From Hepatobacter sp965661165 (GTDB taxonomy: Bacteria > Pseudomonadota > Alphaproteobacteria > Holosporales > Hepatobacteraceae), in contig CBFICL010000039.1 of NCBI GenBank assembly GCA_965661165.1, forward strand, positions 1 through 6,022: a DNA stretch of 6,022 nucleotides, read 5' to 3'. A program made the translations under genes and the position numbers. This document shows positions 1 through 4,796 of this stretch, one piece after another. Each line of letters opens with the position of its first letter. Position 1 is the stretch's first letter. Under the pieces are notes generated by a model. It made no database searches, had not been told where the DNA came from, and saw nothing but the letters and a program-made list of their open reading frames with translations.

Positions 1-333
1 CGTATGTATATTTTTTGTGCTGCGCGCATGACATGATACGTACCGATGTACAAACCTTATCAGAAGAGGCGTGGCCAAGCGGGGTGAAGGAGTCATAACG
101 GGTGGGAAAATGAAACAGAAGGTCGCGGCGTGTATAAAGGCCAAGGTTGTGGAGCCTCTTGAGGCTCACTGGTCCGACTCCTTTCAGGGAAGAAAGGGGG
201 GATCCCATATAGGTCAACAAGGGTGTATGGTGTGTGTAAGCCTTGGGTGTGCTCATGAATCAAAAAACGGTGGGGAAGGGGAAAAGATCAAACGCATGTG
301 CATGAAAAACGCCGGGCCCCACGCATGAAGGCG
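1..333. other. Gene-free left end with possible RNA structure
   Basis: No convincing protein or known RNA gene is seen on either strand downstream of accD; in particular there is no folC, which often follows accD in alphaproteobacteria. From about 60 to 300 the plus strand is rich in G and purines. Several foldable elements lie close together. GAGCCTC at 152-158 and GAGGCTC at 161-167 form a hairpin that can extend outward to 139-175. CTCCTTTC at 178-185 pairs with GAAAGGGG at 192-199 (one G-T pair). AAGGAGTC at 87-94 is a perfect complement of GACTCCTT at 176-183, an alternative to the second hairpin. A GTG-started 85-codon frame at 71-328 has a family-less, noncoding-looking translation and its purine-rich stretch sits too close to the start. 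A small RNA or a decayed gene are both possible; neither is shown. Confidence 0.3.
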
Positions 334-335
334 TT
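305..335 (-). terminator. Candidate accD terminator
   Basis: Read on the minus strand, AACGCC (plus-strand 330-335) and GGCGTT (plus-strand 308-313) form a 6-bp stem around a 16-nt loop containing a GGGCCC palindrome. The stem's last bases run into a tract of five T. It starts at the accD stop codon, which is the expected place. The long loop and short T-run make it a weak intrinsic terminator, so this is a position-supported guess. Confidence 0.4.
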
Positions 336-1197
336 ATCCGCGTGCCTGTTCTTTTTTGATGGATGGACTGAGCAAAGAGGCGATATTGCCGAGGGTTTGT
401 CGTAAATCATGTCTGTGTACAATTTGATCAACAGCACCGTGCGCGAGTTGGAACGCCGATGTCTGAAATCCGTCCGGCAGTTTGGTGCGCATGGTTTGTT
501 GAATGATGCGCGCACCTGTAAAGCCAATAATGGCCCCAGGTTCGGCTAGGTTGATGTCCCCGAGTGAGGCAAAAGAAGCAGAAACCCCACCTGTTGTAGG
601 GTGCGTGAGCACAGAAATATAGGGAAGACCTGCTTCTTTCAAACTCGCCAACCCAATAATGGTGCGCGGCATTTGCATAAGTGACAAAATGCCCTCTTGC
701 ATGCGTGCGCCGCCAGAAGAAGAGATAATGACGTAAGGGGTTTTATGTTGAAGCGCTGTGTCGGCTCCTTTCACCAGGGCCTCGCCGGCCGATGTGCCTA
801 AGGATCCGCCAATAAACTGAAAATCAAACATGGCCAGCACCATGGGGAGGCCCTGAATTTTTCCCTTGGCAAGGGCAACGCCATCTGCTTTCTTCTTGCG
901 GGCCTCTTTGAGCCGCTCTGTATAGCGTTTGAGATCTTTGAACCTAAGAGGGTCATCGCTTGGCGGCGTCCAGTGAAGGTTTTGATAGTGTGCGTCATCA
1001 AACAAAGACTGGCACCGTTCTTCGGGCGACATATAAAAATGGTGGTTACACTCTTTACATACAGAAAGGTTGTCTTTAAGTTCTTTGCGAAAAATCATTT
1101 GTTCACACGATGGACAGCGGCACCACAGGTCTTCAGGCGTGTTTCTGCCACCCACCTGTTTTATTTTGGGCCTCATAAGATCTGTCAGCCAATTCAT
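334..1197 (-). CDS. accD: Acetyl-CoA carboxylase carboxyltransferase subunit beta
   Basis: AccD pairs with AccA to form the carboxyltransferase that moves CO2 from biotinylated AccB to acetyl-CoA, giving malonyl-CoA for fatty acid synthesis in the cytosol. The 287-residue product has the N-terminal four-Cys zinc ribbon (Cys28, Cys31, Cys47, Cys50; an extra Cys26 lies beside it). The crotonase-like core follows, with FDFQFIGGSLG at about 124-134, SSSGGARMQEG at about 159-169 and HPTTGGVSAS at about 199-208. Length and order match the family. I chose the ATG at 1195-1197 (protein MNWLTDL...) over an in-frame ATG 14 codons upstream. A strong promoter's -10 box lies inside that extension, the known N-terminus of the family starts here, and a short AAGG precedes it by about 8 nt. 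folC and the trp genes, frequent neighbours in relatives, are absent. The gene diverges from the pseudopilin pair. Confidence 0.97.
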   Translation of the reverse strand: MNWLTDLMRPKIKQVGGRNTPEDLWCRCPSCEQMIFRKELKDNLSVCKECNHHFYMSPEERCQSLFDDAHYQNLHWTPPSDDPLRFKDLKRYTERLKEARKKKADGVALAKGKIQGLPMVLAMFDFQFIGGSLGTSAGEALVKGADTALQHKTPYVIISSSGGARMQEGILSLMQMPRTIIGLASLKEAGLPYISVLTHPTTGGVSASFASLGDINLAEPGAIIGFTGARIIQQTMRTKLPDGFQTSAFQLAHGAVDQIVHRHDLRQTLGNIASLLSPSIKKEQARG

Positions 1198-1227
1198 AGC
1201 GTAAGCCTTTTCGAAAAAATGCTCCTC

Positions 1228-1255
1228 ATTATACCCCATTTGTCAGATTTGTTAA
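1228..1255 (-). promoter_or_regulatory. Sigma-70-type promoter for accD
   Basis: On the minus strand, TTAACA (plus-strand 1250-1255) and a perfect TATAAT (plus-strand 1228-1233) are separated by 16 nt. Transcription would start near 1221, giving a leader of about 24 nt before the accD ATG at 1197. The -35 box lies within the 8-bp palindrome TGTTAACA (1250-1257), which might be an operator but could be chance. The spacer is 1 nt shorter than optimal. The site is identified by sequence match only. Confidence 0.65.
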
Positions 1256-1303
1256 CATGCCTGAGAAGGGGGCCGCGAATTCAGACGACAGTGAAGGCAA
1301 AAA

Positions 1304-1348
1304 GTCAAAAAAATTGACAAAAAGAAAAAATCATCTAAAAAGGGTTTT
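1304..1348 (+). promoter_or_regulatory. Upstream region of the pseudopilin pair, with consensus -35 and RBS
   Basis: An A-rich stretch carries a perfect TTGACA at 1314-1319. The best -10 after a 16-nt spacer is TAAAAA at 1336-1341 (four of six matches), which would start transcription at about 1348, next to the ATG at 1349. A Shine-Dalgarno-like AAAGGG at 1339-1344 lies four bases before the ATG. The two readings conflict, because a transcript from this promoter would lack the ribosome site. TTGACA is also the right arm of the inverted repeat GTCAA-5A-TTGAC (1304-1318), a possible operator or weak hairpin. The ribosome site is the firmer call; the promoter is uncertain. Confidence 0.35.
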
Positions 1349-2035
1349 ATGTCAAAGCGATCTTCCTACTTTTTGTCACTCAAAGGGATGAGTTTGTTCG
1401 AAATTGCCCTCGTCCTGGCTGTGATTGGGTTGTTGACAGCGGGTATCATGAAAGGTTATGACCTTCTGCAGCAGGCAAGGCTTCAAAAGACCATCACACA
1501 AATCATGTCTGTGCAAACAGCCGTGCGCATGTTTCGAGATCGTTATGGCAGTTTGCCGGGGGATTGTGAAGAGGCATCTTCCTTATGGAGTGGCAAGACC
1601 CGTGATGGGAATGGTGATGGCATTGTGGATGGTCATTTCTTCGACAATGGGTCAGAGGCGTCTCTTTTCTGGCAACACCTTTTTCTGAGTGGGTTGATTC
1701 CTGATTTCCCTTTTTTGAGAAATCATGATCCTGAACAAACCCATGGTCTCTTTTTGCCTAAGACGGCGTTAGGAAACATTTTGGTTGTTCAATCAGACCC
1801 ATCGCCCTTGGAAGGGTTGTGGCTGATGGTTTATGCGCCGCGGCATGGGAAAAAGTATTTAACGCCACAGCAGGCCTTTTTTATCGATCGTCACATGGAT
1901 AATGGCCATCCTTTGACAGGCTGTGTGCGTGCACAAAGCGCGCCTGGCTATGGCACAGACGCGTGCGTGAAACAAGGACGCTATAATCTGCAAAGCACGC
2001 GTCCTGCGTGTGTTGTGTATGTTTTGTTGGAGTAA
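1349..2035 (+). CDS. Type IV prepilin/pseudopilin-like protein (first of pair)
   Basis: The 228-residue product begins with a class III signal: a short basic leader, then Gly13 followed by MSLFE, with Glu18 at mature position +5, and a hydrophobic helix at about 19-34. Prepilin peptidase should cut after Gly13 and methylate Met14, leaving a protein anchored in the inner membrane or assembled into a pilus or pseudopilus. The globular part shows a pattern I associate with uncharacterised pilin-like proteins: RYGSLPGD (65-72), DGNGDGIVDG (86-95), then FWQHLFLSGLIP (107-118). The middle motif has Asp, Asn and Asp spaced as in a calcium-binding loop. Cysteines at 73 and in the C-terminal third could form disulfides. 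The ATG has AAAGGG four bases upstream. The stop lies one base before the next gene's start, so the two are surely cotranscribed. Whether it is a major pilin, minor pilin or secretion pseudopilin cannot be told; no assembly ATPase, secretin or peptidase gene is nearby. Confidence 0.85.
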   Translation: MSKRSSYFLSLKGMSLFEIALVLAVIGLLTAGIMKGYDLLQQARLQKTITQIMSVQTAVRMFRDRYGSLPGDCEEASSLWSGKTRDGNGDGIVDGHFFDNGSEASLFWQHLFLSGLIPDFPFLRNHDPEQTHGLFLPKTALGNILVVQSDPSPLEGLWLMVYAPRHGKKYLTPQQAFFIDRHMDNGHPLTGCVRAQSAPGYGTDACVKQGRYNLQSTRPACVVYVLLE

Positions 2036-2036
2036 G

Positions 2037-2768
2037 ATGCTTAAGCGATACCAAAACATCACCACCGTCAAGGGGTTTTCTCTTGTGGAGATGGCGCTTG
2101 TGCTCGCGATTCTCGGCATTGTCAGCAGTGGTCTGTTCCGCATGCTGTCGTATCTGTGGACGGCACGTCAAGAAAAACACACACAAGATCGTCAAGATCG
2201 GGTATTCAAAGCGTTAGGTCAGTATATGCGCCGCACAGGTCAGCTTCCCTGTCCTGCGGACCCATCAGATTTAGTCAATTGGGGCAAGGCGCGTCCTCGG
2301 TGCCAATCCCCGGTGCAGGCTTATGGTATCGTGCCTTTTCAGACCCTGGGTTTGTCAGAAGCGGTGGCCAAAAATGGCGCTGGCGTTTTTTTCACATACA
2401 TTGTTCATCCAGGCATGACCTTGCGCGGCTCATTATCTGTGGGGCCTCAGCAGAGTTACTGTAAAAAACGTGTAGAGCCTTTGTTTACGATTGTGCACAG
2501 ACAGGGAGCGCAGGCATCACCTGATGGTGACCCTATTGTGTTGGTCTTACTCAGTCACAACAGCAAGGGTGAGGGGGCCTTTTGGCGTGGGCGAAAAAAA
2601 AGAAAGCCTTATAAAAAATCTTCGATTCTCAACCAATTGTGTGGGTCTTATGACTTCACATGCCATGAATCCACCCATAAGATGCGACCCAAGTGCCAAG
2701 TCAGTCTTCGCAAAGAAACAAAATGTAACCTCGCCTCCTATTATGGAGGATTTTTTTGTGACGAATAA
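2037..2768 (+). CDS. Type IV prepilin/pseudopilin-like protein (second of pair)
   Basis: The 243-residue product has the same architecture as its neighbour. Leader residues 1-13 end in Lys-Gly, the cleavage motif is Gly13 followed by FSLVE with Glu18 at +5, and the hydrophobic helix spans about 19-34. The globular domain carries LPCPADP (70-76), Cys89, GIVPFQTLGL (97-106) and VLLSHNSKGEGAF (170-182). I recognise the PCPAD and VPFxTLGL pattern from uncharacterised pilin-like proteins. A very basic patch lies at about 184-194 (RGRKKRKPYKK). The C-terminus is Cys-rich and ends YYGGFFCDE. I took the ATG at 2037, preceded by GGAG at 2029-2032, because it puts the leader in register with the first gene; a GTG at 2010 would add nine residues inside the upstream gene. 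A minor pilin or pseudopilin role is inferred. The gene's last codons form a terminator-like hairpin. Confidence 0.83.
   Translation: MLKRYQNITTVKGFSLVEMALVLAILGIVSSGLFRMLSYLWTARQEKHTQDRQDRVFKALGQYMRRTGQLPCPADPSDLVNWGKARPRCQSPVQAYGIVPFQTLGLSEAVAKNGAGVFFTYIVHPGMTLRGSLSVGPQQSYCKKRVEPLFTIVHRQGAQASPDGDPIVLVLLSHNSKGEGAFWRGRKKRKPYKKSSILNQLCGSYDFTCHESTHKMRPKCQVSLRKETKCNLASYYGGFFCDE
2734..2757 (+). terminator. Intrinsic terminator inside the 3' end of the second pseudopilin gene
   Basis: CCTCC (2734-2738) and GGAGG (2745-2749) form a GC-rich 5-bp stem with a 6-nt loop, followed by A and seven T (2751-2757). This is the expected form of a rho-independent terminator on the plus strand, yet it lies before the TAA at 2766-2768 and encodes the residues SYYGGFF. 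Read on the minus strand it is not followed by T's, so it would not serve ihfA. It would keep pseudopilin transcription from entering ihfA antisense. The short stem limits certainty. Confidence 0.55.
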
Positions 2769-2774
2769 AACGGG

Positions 2775-3086
2775 CTAGATGTTCTCTCGTTTCATACGGC
2801 GATTGATGCGTGATTTAAGAATTTGAGATGTGCGAAAACTCACGCTTTTTCTGGGTGTGATCAACGCTTCTGTGCCCGTTTTTGGATTTCTCCCCATGCG
2901 GGCCTGTTTCTTATGCACCAGAAATGTTCCAAAAGAAGAAATCTTCAAAGACGATGTCTCATTGAGGGATTCGAAAAGTTGATTGATGATCGCTTCGATC
3001 AAGATCGAGGCTTGATTCTTAGGAATCAGAAGTTGTTGTGAAATTTGCTGAGCTAAACCGGAGCGGGTCAAAGTTTTTTGTGCCAC
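2775..3086 (-). CDS. ihfA: Integration host factor, alpha-subunit-like (HU/IHF family)
   Basis: This 103-residue protein is a small DNA-bending HU/IHF-family member. IHF works as a heterodimer with IhfB, making sharp bends in replication, recombination and transcription. The beta-arm tip motif GRNPKTG (65-71) includes Pro68, which wedges between base pairs in IHF. SSFGTFLVHKK (50-60) and the C-terminal LKSRIN (90-95) follow the IhfA pattern more than IhfB or HU. KTLTRSGLA at the N-terminus also resembles alphaproteobacterial IhfA. The start is GTG at 3084-3086, well supported by AAGAGGA seven bases upstream. Some positions are less conserved (for example QLLIPKNQAS at 18-27), so IhfA versus a divergent paralogue is not settled. 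It lies 150 bp after mlaF on the same strand and converges on the pseudopilin gene with six bases between. fabH, a common neighbour in relatives, is absent. Confidence 0.82.
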   Translation of the reverse strand: MAQKTLTRSGLAQQISQQLLIPKNQASILIEAIINQLFESLNETSSLKISSFGTFLVHKKQARMGRNPKTGTEALITPRKSVSFRTSQILKSRINRRMKRENI

Positions 3087-3093
3087 GGGTGCG

Positions 3094-3100
3094 TCCTCTT
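3094..3100 (-). promoter_or_regulatory. Ribosome binding site fixing the ihfA GTG start
   Basis: On the minus strand AAGAGGA lies seven bases before GTG at 3084-3086. It is the clearest Shine-Dalgarno sequence in the window and supports the unusual start codon. Confidence 0.75.
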
Positions 3101-3236
3101 GTTGCTTGGAAACACCCTCATTATTAGAAAATAACTTTAAGAAACAGCATTCAAAGCCAATACCCTTTTAAAAAAACAGGTTTTTTTGTTTACACAGACA
3201 ACTTTGACTGTCTTCTATCAAGAAAAACTGGAGAGA
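3101..3236. other. mlaF-ihfA spacer with A7/T7 inverted repeat
   Basis: The spacer between co-directional mlaF and ihfA is AT-rich. Seven A (3170-3176) and seven T (3181-3187) flank CAGG, an AT-only stem too weak to be a convincing terminator, although T-runs follow it on both strands. AGACA (3196-3200) and TGTCT (3209-3213) form a second small stem with an 8-nt loop and no T-run. I found no clear -35/-10 pair for ihfA, so whether it is transcribed from mlaF or from its own promoter is open. Confidence 0.35.
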
Positions 3237-3983
3237 TTAGAGTTTTTGTGCCACCAGCATTTCTCTTACGAGATCCACTTTCGCTGAGGGCATATCCTCA
3301 AAATGTCCATTCCAAATAATCTTGCCTTTCTCTAACACGCCAATATGGGTAGAAATCATGCGCGCAAGATGAAGATCATGGGTAATGGTCAGCGTCGTGG
3401 TTTGTGACTGGTGGTGAAGCTGGTGAATCAGTTGTCCAATGAGGTGGACAGAAAGGGGGTCAAGGCCTGTGGTGGGCTCATCAAGCAGCAAAAGGTTAGG
3501 TTTGTGCACGATAGCTCTGGCGATCGCCACCCTTTTGGCCATGCCGCCCGAGATTTCTGAGGGCATGAGGTCAATAATGTCATGGCTGAGGCCCACTTGA
3601 CTCAGGGTGCGTAGCACAAGGTTTTTTATGAGGCTTGATTCTTTCTTGTAAGCGCGGTTTCGAAGCGCCAGCGCAATATTTTCGCCCACAGACATGCTAT
3701 CAAAAAGAGCAGATCCTTGAAAAACCACCCCCACATTTTCCATACCTGAGGAAGTGCTGCCCTCTTCAACGCCGCGGACAATATGTTGGTCGCGCACAAT
3801 CTTTCCCTTGTCATGGGTGAGAAGTCCCAGAAGGCATTTCATGGCCACAGATTTACCAGAACCTGAGCGTCCCATAAGCGTGAAAGCCTCACCCTTGCCA
3901 ATGGTAAGACTAAAATTTTTCAAAACAGGGTTATCTTGAAAAGATTTATAGACCCTATTGAATGTGACAACTGGTGACTTCAT
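3237..3983 (-). CDS. mlaF: ABC transporter ATPase, MlaF family
   Basis: This 248-residue protein is the cytoplasmic nucleotide-binding subunit that powers an MlaE-type phospholipid transporter in the inner membrane. All ABC motifs are present: Walker A GRSGSGKS (38-45), Q-loop Gln89 in VVFQGSALFDSM, signature SEISGGMAKRVAIARA (142-157), Walker B LLLLDEPTTGLDP (164-176) and H-loop His202 in TITHD. The GGMxxRVAIARA form and the phrase FQGSALFDSMSV are typical of MlaF rather than of amino-acid or metal importers. The C-terminal tail is shorter than in the E. coli protein. Its ATG overlaps the mlaE stop in ATGA, and no Shine-Dalgarno sequence precedes it, so translation is probably coupled to mlaE. 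It may be called a toluene-tolerance (Ttg2A-like) ATPase in other annotations. Confidence 0.92.
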   Translation of the reverse strand: MKSPVVTFNRVYKSFQDNPVLKNFSLTIGKGEAFTLMGRSGSGKSVAMKCLLGLLTHDKGKIVRDQHIVRGVEEGSTSSGMENVGVVFQGSALFDSMSVGENIALALRNRAYKKESSLIKNLVLRTLSQVGLSHDIIDLMPSEISGGMAKRVAIARAIVHKPNLLLLDEPTTGLDPLSVHLIGQLIHQLHHQSQTTTLTITHDLHLARMISTHIGVLEKGKIIWNGHFEDMPSAKVDLVREMLVAQKL

Positions 3984-4759
3984 GTGCGAAAAAACATACT
4001 GGTGAGGACATAGTTCATAACCAAGATGGCAATGGAAGATTGAACCACGGCTTTGGTGGACGAAAGCCCAACGCCGGCGGCTCCTCCCTCTGTGTAATAG
4101 CCTTGATAACAGCCCGTCAGCGCAATAATCATGCCAAAAAAGAAGGCCTTGATCAGCCCTGAGATGACGTCAATCATTTTGAGGATGTCAAAGGTTTGGT
4201 TGAGATAGGCGCCCTCTGTAAAGCCAAGTTCATAAATCGCCACCAGATAGCCGCCTAACACCCCAATGATGTCTGCCACAATGACAAGGAGGGGCATGGT
4301 AAGAACGCTGGCTAACAAACGCGGCCAGAATAAATAGCGAAAGGGGTTTTTAGAGAGGGTGATCAAGGCATCAATTTGTTGGGTCACGCGCATGGTGCCA
4401 ATTTCAGCGGCCATCGAGCTGCCCAAGCGTCCTGCAATCATGAGGCCTGTGAGCACCGGCCCTAGCTCGCGTGTGATCGACAGCGCCACAACCCCAGCAA
4501 TGGCATCTTCAGCTTCAAAGCGCGAAAAGCCTGTATAACTTTGCAGTGCCAACACCATGCCCGTAAACAAAGCCGTCAGCCCCACCACAGGCAAAGAAAG
4601 ATAGCCGATCTCAAAGATGCGCGCTTTCAAGGCCTGGACATAATAGGGAGGCAATACCCCATAATACACCACCTTTCCCGCAAAGTGTAAAAACTTTCCG
4701 AAGCAGGCCATCAACAGCAAAGAGAGGCGTCCTGTGTAGGTAAAAAGAGCAATGATCAT
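3980..4759 (-). CDS. mlaE: MlaE-family lipid transporter permease
   Basis: This 259-residue integral inner-membrane protein is the permease half of an Mla-type ABC transporter that moves phospholipids between inner and outer membranes. It starts with an amphipathic segment (TGRLSLLLMACFGK, 9-22). Hydrophobic stretches follow at about 54-73, 147-175, 204-222 and 240-256. The family core RELGPVLTGLMIAGRLGSSMAAEIGTMRV (97-125, key residues Glu98, Gly110-Arg111, Glu119-Gly121) is intact. A second conserved stretch, TGCYQGYYTEGGAAGVG, lies near residue 220. Length is normal. The ATG at 4757-4759 has no Shine-Dalgarno sequence in its AT-rich leader but keeps the expected N-terminus. It lies 37 bases after alr and overlaps mlaF by four bases. 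No MlaD, MlaC or MlaB gene is present here, so partners must lie elsewhere. Confidence 0.93.
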   Translation of the reverse strand: MIIALFTYTGRLSLLLMACFGKFLHFAGKVVYYGVLPPYYVQALKARIFEIGYLSLPVVGLTALFTGMVLALQSYTGFSRFEAEDAIAGVVALSITRELGPVLTGLMIAGRLGSSMAAEIGTMRVTQQIDALITLSKNPFRYLFWPRLLASVLTMPLLVIVADIIGVLGGYLVAIYELGFTEGAYLNQTFDILKMIDVISGLIKAFFFGMIIALTGCYQGYYTEGGAAGVGLSSTKAVVQSSIAILVMNYVLTSMFFRT

Positions 4760-4764
4760 AAATT

Positions 4765-4793
4765 TTTGTATTTTTTATATAAAAAAACGTCAA
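4765..4793 (-). promoter_or_regulatory. Possible promoter between alr and mlaE
   Basis: On the minus strand TTGACG (plus-strand 4788-4793) and TACAAA (plus-strand 4765-4770) are 17 nt apart. The -35 is good and the -10 matches four of six. Start would fall at about 4758, on the mlaE ATG itself, so any message would be leaderless. The AT-rich run makes chance -10 matches likely. Confidence 0.25.
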
Positions 4794-4796
4794 GGG

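Noticed and set aside
62..105. tRNA-Ser/Leu-like 5' sequence (GTGGCCAAGCGG)
   Set aside because: No T-arm (GGTTCRA), anticodon stem or acceptor complement follows, so it is not a tRNA gene and too little remains to call a relic.
71..328. GTG-started 85-codon frame on the plus strand
   Set aside because: Its translation has no recognisable domain and looks like random Gly/Lys-rich sequence. The purine stretch AGAAGAGG lies too close to the start for a normal ribosome site, and the region is hairpin-rich. I kept it only as a remark.
1195..1239. Longer accD start adding 14 residues
   Set aside because: The TATAAT -10 box of the best promoter lies inside the extension, and family N-termini begin at the inner Met.
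2010..2036. GTG start nine codons upstream for the second pseudopilin
   Set aside because: It lies inside the first gene and would add MLCMFCWSK before the leader; the ATG at 2037 has GGAG upstream and restores a 13-residue leader.
2184..2200. CAAGATCGT/CAAGATCGG tandem 8-mer in the second pseudopilin
   Set aside because: It simply encodes QDRQDR in the post-helix region and does not extend further.
2745..2777. GGAGGA followed seven bases later by GTG, opening a 6-codon frame ending TAG
   Set aside because: GGAGG is explained as the hairpin arm, and six codons overlapping two gene ends gives no basis for a gene.
3170..3187. A7-CAGG-T7 as a bidirectional terminator after mlaF
   Set aside because: The stem is only A-T pairs with a 4-nt loop, so it would be unstable; it is noted as a repeat only.
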